A DNA stretch of 64,000 bases. Origin: Pseudovibrio brasiliensis (GTDB lineage Bacteria; Pseudomonadota; Alphaproteobacteria; Rhizobiales; Stappiaceae). The stretch is from NCBI RefSeq assembly GCF_018282095.1, contig NZ_CP074126.1, positions 3,990,341 through 4,054,340 of the forward strand, in the 5' to 3' direction. Position 1 is the first letter of the stretch; every line of letters starts with the position of its first letter. Of this stretch, positions 53,234 through 62,098 are shown piece by piece. The notes under the pieces were generated by a model. The model did not search any database and was not told where the DNA came from. It saw only the letters and a list, made by a program, of their open reading frames with translations. The translations under genes and the position numbers were made by a program.

Positions 53234-53404
53234 CTAACCCGTCACTCGTAATCGCGAGATTTCATCCTTAAGCTTCAACTTTTGCCTTTTTAGATTGCCT
53301 AGTTCGATTTCATCCATTGAAGGATGATGCTTGGCTGTTTCCAGCTCCTTCTCAAGAGTGGCATGGCGGCGTTCCAGCTCAGTCAAATGCTCACGGATGG
53401 ACAT
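53234..53404 (-). CDS. DUF465 (YdcH) family protein, copy A
   Basis: 56 aa helical protein: SIREHLTELERRHATLEKELETAKHHPSMDEIELGNLKRQKLKLKDEISRL. The middle LxxLExxHxxLExE and C-terminal LKxxKLxLKDEI pattern is the family signature. AGGAGG ten bases upstream of ATG 53404 decides the start over an upstream ATG at 53461. Function unknown. Divergent from copy B, 400 bp away. Confidence 0.9.
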   Translation of the reverse strand: MSIREHLTELERRHATLEKELETAKHHPSMDEIELGNLKRQKLKLKDEISRLRVTG

Positions 53405-53803
53405 AGGTTTTAATCCTCCTACATTGTCTCTGTTACAGGAGGATGATGGCACCATTTTCATGAGTTGTCGAACGATGATTAGCTGTTTTTTTCCGGCCTC
53501 TACAACGCGAGATCGTTAATTCATGAAAAACTTAGGGAACTTATAAATGACCCAGTAAATTTCAGTGATTGTCTCTACCAGCAAAAAGCGAAGCACACTA
53601 AGTATTCAACCCTATATATACGCTGCGTAAATTCGTCATTCACTGCGACTTCCTGTAAAAATCGTCAAACTCATGTTCATCGCGCCGACACATTCGGTAT
53701 ACTGTTACCCAGCGGTGAATTGCGACAACGCGCCCCACCAGATTTTATTCACTGATGGGTAGAGTTGCACACAGACCGATATGTGTCATGTGAGGACAAA
53801 ACG
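53405..53803. other. Intergenic region between the two DUF465 genes
   Basis: About 400 bp between two divergent small genes, AT-rich. It presumably holds both promoters. No repeat or small ORF was recognised. Confidence 0.4.
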
Positions 53804-54016
53804 ATGACGGAAGACAACCTCGATCAGGATAGCATTCGCTCCGAGCTGGCGGAGCTGAGGCAAGAACACCGGGATCTGGATCACTCCATTGAAGCACTCA
53901 TTGAAACAGGACGATCAGATGTCCTTCAGCTGCAACGCCTGAAAAAGAAAAAACTCATGCTAAGAGATAAGATTCAGGTACTGGAAACCCAGCTCTTACC
54001 TGACATTATTGCCTAA
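53804..54016 (+). CDS. DUF465 (YdcH) family protein, copy B
   Basis: 70 aa. SELAELRQEHRDLDHSIEALIETGRSDVLQLQRLKKKKLMLRDKIQVLE shows the same family pattern as copy A: a helix with LxxExxxLD, a short turn and LKKKKLxLRDKI. The first ten residues are acidic. GAGG upstream of ATG 53804 supports the start over ATG 53765. It precedes purE with a 120 bp gap. Confidence 0.9.
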   Translation: MTEDNLDQDSIRSELAELRQEHRDLDHSIEALIETGRSDVLQLQRLKKKKLMLRDKIQVLETQLLPDIIA

Positions 54017-54139
54017 ATTAGAGGCAGAGCTCTAACCTTCGTATATTATTGGCATTTCTTGTAGTAATTGGGTTGAAACACGCCGTGGTATTTCTATAAT
54101 CCGCGCTTTCTTCCCAGCCGCTCAGAGGGTGCCCGTTTT

Positions 54140-54643
54140 ATGAACCGCACAGATCAGCCAGAAGTCGCCATCATCATGGGAAGCCAATCCGATTGGCCAA
54201 CCATGAAAAACGCTGCAGACACGCTAGAAGCACTGGGAGTTTCCTATGATGCTCGCATCGTCTCCGCACACCGCACTCCGGATCGTCTGGTAGAATTCTC
54301 CAAAACCGCAAAAGAGAATGGTTTCAAGGTTGTCATCGCTGGCGCTGGTGGCGCAGCTCACCTACCGGGTATGGCGGCATCCATGACCCCATTGCCGGTC
54401 TTCGGTGTTCCGATTGAGTCGCGCGCCCTGAAAGGTCAGGACAGCCTGCTCTCTATCGTGCAGATGCCAGCAGGCATTCCGGTTGGTACATTGGCTATTG
54501 GCCGCGCCGGTGCTGTCAACGCAGCACTTATGGCAGCAGCCGTTTTGGCACTCAACAATCCGGAGATCGCCGCCAACCTGGATGACTGGCGTGAGAAGCA
54601 AAGTCAGGCTGTTGCAGAAAAGCCAGTCAATCCAGAAGAGTAA
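54140..54643 (+). CDS. purE: N5-carboxyaminoimidazole ribonucleotide mutase PurE
   Basis: Purine pathway enzyme, 167 aa, that moves the carboxyl group from N5 to C4 of the imidazole ring. Motifs: [40 protein letters not shown] near the start and [27 protein letters not shown] with the catalytic His. Class I PurE, working with PurK. It lies 86 bp before purK, with a hairpin between. Confidence 0.97.
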   Translation: MNRTDQPEVAIIMGSQSDWPTMKNAADTLEALGVSYDARIVSAHRTPDRLVEFSKTAKENGFKVVIAGAGGAAHLPGMAASMTPLPVFGVPIESRALKGQDSLLSIVQMPAGIPVGTLAIGRAGAVNAALMAAAVLALNNPEIAANLDDWREKQSQAVAEKPVNPEE

Positions 54644-54651
54644 GAGTTTCA

Positions 54652-54682
54652 GAGGCGCCCAATTGCAGGCGCCTCATTTGTT
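54652..54682 (+). terminator. Hairpin between purE and purK
   Basis: GAGGCGCC and GGCGCCTC pair over eight bases with an 8-nt loop, followed by ATTTGTTTT. Terminator-like, perhaps only partial because purK follows. Confidence 0.7.
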
Positions 54683-54728
54683 TTAACTGCCCCTAACATC
54701 TGGCCCCTAACTCTGGAAAGTTTTCGAA

Positions 54729-55817
54729 ATGGGTTCCACACTACGTCCTGGTGACACGATTGGTATTCTGGGTGGAGGTCAGCTTGGTCGCATGATCGCA
54801 CAAGCTGCCAGCAGGATGGGCCTGAAGTGCCATATCTATTGCCCGGATGAAAACAGCCCGGCCTTTGAAGTCTCCGCAGAAAAGACCGTTGCAGCCTATG
54901 AAGACGAGCAGGCACTTACCCAGTTCGCAAAGAGCGTTTCTGTCGTCACTTATGAGTTCGAGAACGTACCAGGCGAAACCGCTCGCATTCTGGAACAGTT
55001 CGTGCCAGTCCGCCCGGGCCCACTTGCGCTGAAAGTTTCACAGGACCGCCTTGAAGAGAAGACCTTCCTCTCAGAAAAGGCCGCCACTCAGGTCGCTCCT
55101 TTTATCAAGGTCGACAATCAGGCGGAGCTGGAAGCAGCCCTCATGGAACTAGGCGGCCAAGGCGTCCTGAAAACCCGCCGATTTGGATATGATGGCAAAG
55201 GCCAGATCATGATCCGCACGCCTCAGGACATCGAAGGCGCCATGGATAAGCTTGGCAACCAACCAGCTATTCTGGAAGGCATCGTTCCGTTCGAAAAGGA
55301 AGTCTCCATCATCGTCGCTCGTGATGTCGACGGCACTGTGAAATGCTACGATCCTGCAGACAACTACCATAAGAACCACATCCTTAAGACCTCCAGTGTC
55401 CCCGCGGACATTCCTGAAGCAACAGCGCAGGAAGCCATCAACATGGCAACCCGCATCGCAGTTGCTCTGGATTACGTAGGCGTAATGGGCGTGGAACTGT
55501 TCGTAGTGAAGGATGGCGACAAAACAGAGCTCAAGGTCAACGAGATCGCACCTCGCGTTCACAACTCCGGTCACTGGACTGAAGATGCTTGTCCGGTTTC
55601 TCAGTTTGAACAGCACGTACGCGCTGTCGCAGGCTGGCCACTTGGCACTCCAACCCGTTCACACAACGTCATCATGGAAAATCTGATCGGCGATGACGTG
55701 AACACGTGGGAAGCCACATTGCTGGAACCAAATGCACGTCTGACACTTTACGGCAAAGCAGAGACACGCGAAGGACGCAAGATGGGCCACATCAACCGCC
55801 TCTCTCCAAAGTCATAG
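54729..55817 (+). CDS. purK: N5-carboxyaminoimidazole ribonucleotide synthase PurK
   Basis: ATP-grasp enzyme, 362 aa, that carboxylates AIR with bicarbonate and ATP. Motifs: GDTIGILGGGQLGRMIAQAASRMG near the start, VLKTRRFGYDGKGQ, VPFEKEVSIIVARD, GVMGVELFVVKDG and NEIAPRVHNSGHWT. Complete. With PurE it forms the two-step bacterial route. Confidence 0.97.
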   Translation: MGSTLRPGDTIGILGGGQLGRMIAQAASRMGLKCHIYCPDENSPAFEVSAEKTVAAYEDEQALTQFAKSVSVVTYEFENVPGETARILEQFVPVRPGPLALKVSQDRLEEKTFLSEKAATQVAPFIKVDNQAELEAALMELGGQGVLKTRRFGYDGKGQIMIRTPQDIEGAMDKLGNQPAILEGIVPFEKEVSIIVARDVDGTVKCYDPADNYHKNHILKTSSVPADIPEATAQEAINMATRIAVALDYVGVMGVELFVVKDGDKTELKVNEIAPRVHNSGHWTEDACPVSQFEQHVRAVAGWPLGTPTRSHNVIMENLIGDDVNTWEATLLEPNARLTLYGKAETREGRKMGHINRLSPKS

Positions 55818-55835
55818 TCAGCAACGACATCCAAC

Positions 55836-55880
55836 AAAAAAAGCCCCGAAGACCAATCCGTCTTCGGGGCTTTTCTTTTA
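55836..55880. terminator. Bidirectional terminator between purK and the MATE gene
   Basis: AAGCCCCGAAGAC and GTCTTCGGGGCTT form a 13 bp stem with a six-base loop; T residues follow on the plus strand and the minus strand has TTTTTTT, so it serves both convergent genes. Confidence 0.92.
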
Positions 55881-55889
55881 TCTTAAAGC

Positions 55890-57290
55890 TTATCCCAGCC
55901 TCACCAGACCAAGCTGATCTCGTTTCTGGAACCGGATCAGCAACAGGATGCCGGTGATGAAGAGACCACTCGCCAATCCAACCCAGATCCCTTCCGGCCC
56001 CCAGTTGAACGTAAAGGCCATGATGTAAGAGAGCGGCACACCTATAATCCAGTAGCCAATCACTGCGATCACCATCGGTATGCGCGTGTCGGAAAGACCA
56101 CGCAGCACGCCACCAGCAACCACTTGAATGCCATCAACCACCATATAAACGGCAGCGATAAACACCAGCGGCACACCAAGACGGATCACATCAGCTGCAT
56201 CAGGATTGCTGCTGTCCAGATAAAACGAAATCAACGTATCCGGGATCGCGACAAACATAATTGCTCCGAGCAGGCCGATCACGATAGACCAGATCAATGC
56301 CACCCAGCCAGCACGGGTGATGCCATCTGCATCACCACGGCCAGACGCGATACCAACACGCACAACAGCAGCATTGGCAAAGCCAAGCGGGATCATAAAG
56401 GCGATACCAGAAAGCTGAACCGCAATACCGTGCGCAGCCAGTTCCAGCGTACCAATCCACCCCATCATCAGCGCCGCAGCAGCAAACAAGCCAACTTCAG
56501 CCACCAGCATCAGGGAAATCGGCCAGCCAAGGCGAAGGATCTCAAAGAACGCAGGCCAATCAGCGCGCCAGAAACGTACAAACACTTCGTACTTGCGGGA
56601 TTTCTCTTCCCAGAACACATAGGCAATCAGAATCGTACAGGACGCCAATGCAGTCACAACGGACGCGATACCAGCACCCATAATACCCAGCTTAGGGAAA
56701 CCGTAGTAACCAAAGATCAGCACGTAATCGAGCAGCGCATTGACGATGGCACTGATCACAGTCGCCCACAACACAATCTGCGAGCGTTCAATACTGGTCA
56801 GGAAGCTACGCAGCGCCGCTACAAAAAGAGACGGATACATAGACCATTGCACAATGCGCAGATATTCCGCAGCAATGGCAGAGACCTCTGGATCCTGCCC
56901 CAAAGCCAACAGAACACTCTCACCATTCCATAGCACGACCATCGCAAAAGTCGTGTAGATCAGCGAGATCCAAAGCCCCATGCGAGAGGCGCGACGCACA
57001 TTGCGTACATCGCCTTTACCTTCGGCTCTGGATGCCAATGGCATAACGGCCTGAACAAATCCAAGTCCAGCCAGCCAGATCAGAAAGAACAGCTGCAAAG
57101 CCAGCACGGATGCGGCCAGTTCTGTTGCGCCAAGCCAGCCGATCATCAATGCATCGGTGGCGTTGATTGCCATCTGCGCCAACTGCGCACCGATCAACGG
57201 CAATCCCAAAATAAGCGTTGCATTGGACTCCCCCCACCATGCAGACATGGCTGTGGGTTTGGCAACGCTGGTGCTTTCAACCCGCGTCAT
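55890..57290 (-). CDS. MATE family efflux transporter
   Basis: Inner-membrane Na+ or H+-coupled multidrug exporter of the NorM branch, about 466 aa with about twelve hydrophobic segments. Motifs: LILGLPLIGAQLAQMAINATDALMIGWLG near the start, GFVQAVMPLASRAEGKGD, GWPISLMLVAEVGLFAAAALMMGWIG at mid-protein and GLSDTRIPMVIAVIGYWIIGVPLSY in the second half. The second of two tandem ATGs (57290) has AGGAG at the right distance. The open frame to 57371 is not family-like. Confidence 0.95.
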   Translation of the reverse strand: MTRVESTSVAKPTAMSAWWGESNATLILGLPLIGAQLAQMAINATDALMIGWLGATELAASVLALQLFFLIWLAGLGFVQAVMPLASRAEGKGDVRNVRRASRMGLWISLIYTTFAMVVLWNGESVLLALGQDPEVSAIAAEYLRIVQWSMYPSLFVAALRSFLTSIERSQIVLWATVISAIVNALLDYVLIFGYYGFPKLGIMGAGIASVVTALASCTILIAYVFWEEKSRKYEVFVRFWRADWPAFFEILRLGWPISLMLVAEVGLFAAAALMMGWIGTLELAAHGIAVQLSGIAFMIPLGFANAAVVRVGIASGRGDADGITRAGWVALIWSIVIGLLGAIMFVAIPDTLISFYLDSSNPDAADVIRLGVPLVFIAAVYMVVDGIQVVAGGVLRGLSDTRIPMVIAVIGYWIIGVPLSYIMAFTFNWGPEGIWVGLASGLFITGILLLIRFQKRDQLGLVRLG

Positions 57291-57474
57291 CATAAGCTCC
57301 TGAAGAAAAGGGCATGGAGCCCCTCCAGAACTTGAGCCTCTCAAGAACATAAACGAGATCGCGACCCGCAATTGACCGCATCACCTCGCTGGGAGGAAAC
57401 TTCCTATAATAGAAACAGACCGACAAACTCCCAGCGGTTCACTGCCTAAGCAATTCCGCTAGTGAAAAAGTCGA

Positions 57475-58269
57475 TTACGCTACTTTGCAAAACTCTTCGG
57501 GAATGTCCAGAGGAATAAAGCAAGGCGCATTATCACCGCCATAGATCATGATGTGACCGCAAGGCACTTCGTACCAACCTTGCCCGCCCTTTTCCAAAGG
57601 CTCGGACACAACACTCAAGTTACTGTTATGTAAGCGATAATAGAGACTTGGTACGATCTTATCGCTGGAGCAACGCACCGCATAAAGACGCTCACCATCA
57701 GTCAAGGCCATCGCTACACGCAACGGAGCAATGACATCATTGCAACGCATAATCTCAAGCGTTTTGGTCAGCACCTGTTGCACAGCCCCCACAGGATCAA
57801 CATCCAGACCATGGCTCATCATCGCAAGAAACAGAGCTTCACTGTCCGTTGTGCCCTGCCGATACCGATAGAAATCATCACTGATCATGCCTTCGATCTG
57901 CCGGCGAATATCATCATATCCCCCAATCTGTCCGTTATGCATAAACATCCACTTACCAACGGCAAACGGATGACAGTTGGAGCGGGAGGTCGCAGTTCCA
58001 GTAGACGCGCGCACATGCGCAAAGAACAAAGAGGACTTCAGGTGCTTGGTGATGCTCAGTAGGTTCTCATCACCCCACGCAGGCTGCGTGTCACGATAAA
58101 GACCCGGTTCAGGTTTATGGCCATACCAGCCAATCCCGAAGCCATCACCATTTGTATTCACCTTAGCTTCCGCACAATGCAAGCTCTGCGCAATCAGAGA
58201 ATGGTTGGGCATTGAAATCAGCTCTTCCATAAAAATGGGAGCTCCACGGTACGCAAGCCAGCGGCACAT
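57475..58269 (-). CDS. Class II glutamine amidotransferase (YafJ/EgtC-like)
   Basis: 264 aa Ntn-hydrolase-type enzyme. Cys2 in MCRWLAYRG is the expected nucleophile after removal of Met1. HSLIAQSLHCAEAK, GDGFGIGWYG, FFAHVRASTGTATSRSNCHPFAVGKWMFMHNGQI contain the glutamine-binding residues. No synthase domain is fused, so it may act in an unknown amidation or gamma-glutamyl hydrolysis, as EgtC does in ergothioneine synthesis; no egt genes are seen here. Confidence 0.9.
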   Translation of the reverse strand: MCRWLAYRGAPIFMEELISMPNHSLIAQSLHCAEAKVNTNGDGFGIGWYGHKPEPGLYRDTQPAWGDENLLSITKHLKSSLFFAHVRASTGTATSRSNCHPFAVGKWMFMHNGQIGGYDDIRRQIEGMISDDFYRYRQGTTDSEALFLAMMSHGLDVDPVGAVQQVLTKTLEIMRCNDVIAPLRVAMALTDGERLYAVRCSSDKIVPSLYYRLHNSNLSVVSEPLEKGGQGWYEVPCGHIMIYGGDNAPCFIPLDIPEEFCKVA

Positions 58270-58941
58270 TACTTTATTCTTTCTTCTGATCGATTACCCA
58301 AATGAGGCCCTCAGATTATGCATGATCCACCCGCACGTATAAACCCCTTCCCTAGAACTAGAGTAACGAGTTTTCTCAGTGACCCTTCTGAGAATCTAAA
58401 GTGAGCATACCAGAAGCACAGTGGCCCGCTCGACTCATCCTCTATCACCGAATACGACGAACGACGTTTGAAGCAAATTCCACTCAAAACTCCACCTCGA
58501 TTTCCACCGTTCAGAAAAGCTCCTGTGACTTTTTTTGACACCAAAAGAGAGATTCAACCACATACAATCAAAAGTTGCATTATGTACATCACAGTTCAAT
58601 CTATAAGTTATAATGGATTTTGAAAGCTATTTTTACTTATCTTTTACTTTAAGCAAGAACCCGTCGATACGCCAACTTTAAGAAAACGTGTGACTGCTGC
58701 TGCGATTGCCTTGCTCTGGAAGAGGTATTCCCCCTTATCCCATCTATAAATTAACATAGATTCTCAAGTAAGGAGGTAGACAGCCCACACTCAGTCTGCT
58801 AGTTACCCCGTCAAGAAGCGACGCATCAGCGGCGACGAAGTCCTTGTGACCCGTGCATATGCGCTAAGCATCGCTATCAATCATTTCATTTATGTCGTTC
58901 TGGATATCTTATCCGGAATGCTCGAAGGTAAGGATAAACGC
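58270..58941. other. AT-rich region upstream of rpsU
   Basis: About 670 bp with no supported gene. 58500-58700 is markedly AT-rich and should hold the rpsU promoter. An open frame upstream of rpsU (58846-58941) probably belongs to the mRNA leader. A 77-codon minus-strand frame (58311-58544) has no family features. Confidence 0.4.
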
Positions 58942-59166
58942 GTGCAGGTTCTCGTTCGCGATAATAACGTCGATCAGGCGCTGAAAGCGCTTAAGAAAAA
59001 GATGCAGCGTGAAGGCATCTTCCGTGAAATGAAGCTTCGTGGCCACTACGAAAAGCCATCTGAAAAGAAGGCTCGCGAAAAGGCTGAAGCTATCCGCCGC
59101 ACCCGCAAGCTGGCACGTAAGCGCGCTCAGCGTGAAGGCCTGCTGCTCGGCAAAGGCCGTCGTTAA
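58942..59166 (+). CDS. rpsU: 30S ribosomal protein S21
   Basis: 74 aa basic protein. [68 protein letters not shown] covers the family core. It helps mRNA binding to the 30S subunit. The frame is open upstream to 58846, but the GTG at 58942 follows AAGGA seven bases upstream and yields the family start, so it is preferred. An ATG at 58918 is a less likely alternative. A terminator follows. Confidence 0.93.
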   Translation: MQVLVRDNNVDQALKALKKKMQREGIFREMKLRGHYEKPSEKKAREKAEAIRRTRKLARKRAQREGLLLGKGRR

Positions 59167-59250
59167 TTCGGCGATATCCGAGGCATCGCACAGCTAAGGT
59201 TCAACAATGTTTGACACAGCCTGTGACCGTCTTGGAACTTGAATTCAGAA

Positions 59251-59285
59251 CGGACTAACCGGTAAGCCGGTTGGTCCGTTTGTTG
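59251..59285 (+). terminator. Rho-independent terminator after rpsU
   Basis: CGGACTAACCGG and CCGGTTGGTCCG form a 12-base stem with one mismatch and a 4-nt loop, followed by TTTGTTGTTT. Confidence 0.85.
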
Positions 59286-59361
59286 TTTCTGCTGGTTCAT
59301 TCGACCTTTTTTTGCCACACTAAAGTGTAGGCTACCGTGTCATTGCAAGGACTCTTTAAGA

Positions 59362-60222
59362 ATGGGGCACATTCTCGTGAACAATAAACTGGCTAAAGGC
59401 ATCTGCGCGTGTCTGCTCGCGCTTGGCGTTGCAGCGTGCCAATCCAACTCTTCCGGCCTTGTTTATCAGAATGTACCTATCGACAAAGCTGTTGGCTCTT
59501 CCTCCAACATCGATAGTCTGAGCGCTGTTGTTGACGCGAACCCAACCGATGCAGACGCTTACAACAAGCGCGGCATCGCTTATGCAAAAGCAGGACGCCT
59601 TGATCAGGCAACTGAGGACTTCAACAAATCCCTACAGTTGCGCCCTAACTCCTATCAGGCTTATGCAAACCGCGCGCTGGTGGAACGCCGCAAAGGCAAC
59701 ACCTCCCAAGCCATTCAGGATTACAGCGCGGCTCTGTCCATCAAGCCAGACTATGTGAAGGCTCTCAACGGACGCGGCAACACGTACCGCTCCATCGGCC
59801 AGAACACAGCAGCCCTGCGTGACTATAACGAAGTTATCCGCCTGAACGCTGGTGATGCACAGGCCTATCACAACCGCGGCCTCATCTATCAGGCACAAGG
59901 TCTGCAGGAAGCAGCACTGAATGACTTCTCGTCCGCAGTTGGGCTGAACTCTCGCGCTTACTCACCACTGATCGCACGTGGTGTAACCTATCTTTCACTC
60001 GGTGATGCAAAATCCGCTTTGAAAGACTTCAACGCTGCAATCGCCTTGAACGGTAAATCCGCATCTGCATGGGCAAACCGGGGCCGCGCTGAAGAAGCGT
60101 TGGGACAAGTCACAGAAGCGCGTCAGTCCTATACCAGAGCATTGCAGCTTTCTTCAACAAACCAGATCGCAAAAGAAGGCGCCAAGCGTCTGGCAGTGCC
60201 CTCTGGCGTACCGCAAGCCTAA
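59362..60222 (+). CDS. TPR-repeat lipoprotein (NlpI-like)
   Basis: 286 aa. Lipoprotein signal with lipobox LGVAAC (lipidated Cys near residue 26). Six to seven tetratricopeptide repeats follow from residue 58: ADAYNKRGIAYAKAGRLDQATEDFNKSLQL, then five more with the same pitch (YVKALNGRGNTYRSIG; AQAYHNRGLIYQAQG; SASAWANRGRAEEALG). Envelope scaffolds such as NlpI coordinate peptidoglycan hydrolases; no such partner is indicated nearby. AAGGA lies ten bases before the ATG. Confidence 0.9.
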   Translation: MGHILVNNKLAKGICACLLALGVAACQSNSSGLVYQNVPIDKAVGSSSNIDSLSAVVDANPTDADAYNKRGIAYAKAGRLDQATEDFNKSLQLRPNSYQAYANRALVERRKGNTSQAIQDYSAALSIKPDYVKALNGRGNTYRSIGQNTAALRDYNEVIRLNAGDAQAYHNRGLIYQAQGLQEAALNDFSSAVGLNSRAYSPLIARGVTYLSLGDAKSALKDFNAAIALNGKSASAWANRGRAEEALGQVTEARQSYTRALQLSSTNQIAKEGAKRLAVPSGVPQA

Positions 60223-60243
60223 GCACTTCATGCATAGAGTTTC

Positions 60244-60272
60244 CAAAGGCCGGGCTTCCGGCCTTTTTTATT
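60244..60272 (+). terminator. Rho-independent terminator after the TPR lipoprotein
   Basis: AAAGGCCGG and CCGGCCTTT pair over nine bases with a minimal loop, followed by TTTATT. The tail overlaps the 3' end of the convergent hydrolase gene. Confidence 0.9.
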
Positions 60273-61176
60273 GCCTCGACCCTATACTGTGCCCCAGCAT
60301 CCAGTTGATCTCATCCCGCCAATTAATCATACGGATCGGCGTGCCGTGAGAGCCTGTCTCAAACAAACGAAACCGCACCGGATATCCCTTTGATTTGGAT
60401 GTAAGCGCCTGAAACAAAGCATACTGCTTTTCCCAGCTGTACACGCGATCTGCACTCCCGTGACCAAACACGATAGGCACACCAGACTTATAGGCATCGC
60501 TTGAAAGAAGACGCCGATCTGTAGCGCCTCCAAGGAAAAACAAACCGGACAGACGGCCTGCCACACCAGCATCACCTGCTAAGCCATAACAAACCTGAGA
60601 CCCCATTGAGCCACAGGCAACAATCACAGCAGCGTTTGGGGTGAGTTCTCGATACTGCGCAATCAGCTCCCGAATTTCCTGCGTGCCTCTCGGGCTTTCG
60701 AGCTTCACATCAGGCGATAGATAGACCCCGTCGTTTCGCACCATCAGGTTCTTGAGGCGATTGAAGTTCCCACCAAACGTCCAATCCGCATTCCCCTGCT
60801 TTCGGTTACCACCTTTACCGTGCAGATAAAGCACCAGCAATTTTGTCTTGGCATCAGGAGAGCCAACACGAATGTGCTTTCGCTTGGTGCCTGCTAAGAC
60901 TGCCGAGCGTTCCCGCACGTACCAGGATGGCCTGCTGGAAACATACCGCCCGTCGACACGTCGCTCAGGAATTTCATCCCGGTCCCGCAAGTCCCGTTGT
61001 ATCTGATAATCAAGCCGCAAGAACGCATCCCCCTGCCCCCGCTCCAACACAAGCGGATAAGCAAAGAGTTCATCCTTATAGGGTTTCAGCTCAAAGCCAG
61101 CAGCCTGAGAGAACGACAAAGCCACCATCATCAGACCGACAATAACCCTGAAGCAACTTTGCAGGAGCCCACGCAT
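60268..61176 (-). CDS. Exported alpha/beta-hydrolase-like protein
   Basis: 302 aa. A signal peptide (VGLMMVALSFSQAAG, cleaved near 27) precedes an alpha/beta-hydrolase fold: oxyanion strand LLVLYLHGKGGNRKQGN near residue 112, a nucleophile elbow GSMGS (in VIVACGSMGSQVCYG, about 190), an acid strand PIVFGHGSADRVYSWE and catalytic His in ETGSHGTP near residue 282. This fits a carboxylesterase or phospholipase-like enzyme acting in the periplasm. Ends just after the terminator of the neighbour. Ten base pairs from the adc stop, so probably co-transcribed with adc. Confidence 0.82.
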   Translation of the reverse strand: MRGLLQSCFRVIVGLMMVALSFSQAAGFELKPYKDELFAYPLVLERGQGDAFLRLDYQIQRDLRDRDEIPERRVDGRYVSSRPSWYVRERSAVLAGTKRKHIRVGSPDAKTKLLVLYLHGKGGNRKQGNADWTFGGNFNRLKNLMVRNDGVYLSPDVKLESPRGTQEIRELIAQYRELTPNAAVIVACGSMGSQVCYGLAGDAGVAGRLSGLFFLGGATDRRLLSSDAYKSGVPIVFGHGSADRVYSWEKQYALFQALTSKSKGYPVRFRLFETGSHGTPIRMINWRDEINWMLGHSIGSRQ

Positions 61177-61186
61177 GGCCAGCCTC

Positions 61187-61957
61187 CTATGGCTTCAGGT
61201 AATCATGTATAATCCGGCCATACGGCAATGTGAGATCGGTGATAAAATGAACTCCACCCAGCGACTTGAGCATAGGCAGGTCAGCAACCGGCGCATTGGC
61301 GTGGTGAAACAGCTGCAAGCTCGCAGGGCCAGACCATGCCCCCTTCACAGTCACATCGGCAACTTCATAGGCTACCAGCTGAGCAATCGCCAGTGAGCCG
61401 TCAACATCAGGAATAAGCTTCAGATTCACCTGCGTTTTCTGAAGTTTCTTCAGGATCGCATCCGGATGACACTGCGTGCCATGCTCCACATCGTAAAGAA
61501 GGTGCTGGTACTTGTAGCCCATCGTCGCGATAGCGATGGTTACCCCATCAAACTCCAGGTGCCCGGTCAGCGTTGCCCCTGTTACGCTCAACTCCGGATG
61601 CCCGAGTTTCTTAGGGAAACCCCAAATCTCACGTCCACCAAAGATCGGTGGCGTATCATCAAGAAACATCTGCTGAGTGAAGTTGACTGGATGGTCACCA
61701 AATTTGGCGGGGATCACGATGCCTGATTCTGTGTAGTCCCCAAAGCCAGCAGAATCTGGCATGCGGATCACTTCAAACATCACCTTATTGGAACCATCCG
61801 GCTCCAGCGGTTCTGGCAAAGCTTCGCGAATAGCGTCAGGATCACTCTCGTAGGAGACCACAAAGAACTCGCGGTCGATAAACCTGTAAGGCCCCTTGGG
61901 ATAAGCAGGAGAAGCAATCGGCATGGAAGCCTGTTCAAGAATATCGGCAATTTTCAT
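61187..61957 (-). CDS. adc: Acetoacetate decarboxylase
   Basis: Converts acetoacetate to acetone and CO2 through a Schiff base on lysine. 256 aa. GREIWGFPKKLGHPEL near residue 110 carries the active-site Lys pair; KGPYRFIDREFFVVSYESDPDAIREALPEPLEP and MPDSAGFGDYTESGIVIP with the Glu that helps are typical. Length is normal. It stands with the hydrolase, away from the prpE-SDR pair; no thiolase or CoA-transferase is close by, so its supply of acetoacetate comes from elsewhere. Confidence 0.94.
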   Translation of the reverse strand: MKIADILEQASMPIASPAYPKGPYRFIDREFFVVSYESDPDAIREALPEPLEPDGSNKVMFEVIRMPDSAGFGDYTESGIVIPAKFGDHPVNFTQQMFLDDTPPIFGGREIWGFPKKLGHPELSVTGATLTGHLEFDGVTIAIATMGYKYQHLLYDVEHGTQCHPDAILKKLQKTQVNLKLIPDVDGSLAIAQLVAYEVADVTVKGAWSGPASLQLFHHANAPVADLPMLKSLGGVHFITDLTLPYGRIIHDYLKP

Positions 61958-62098
61958 GGACCACCTCGATCATGAAAGAGTGTGATGCGCAACCAAATCA
62001 CCAGTCAGCGCACTCTCACCATAAGCACCGATATTTTGGATGTTGCTCCTTGGGTTTTAGGGTGACACTTTCAGAACTCACCCCAAACACTTTTTCAA

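Noticed and set aside
58311-58544. 77-codon minus-strand frame
   Set aside because: Starts with GTG inside an AT-rich promoter-like region, has no ribosome binding site and its translation shows no family, signal or membrane pattern.
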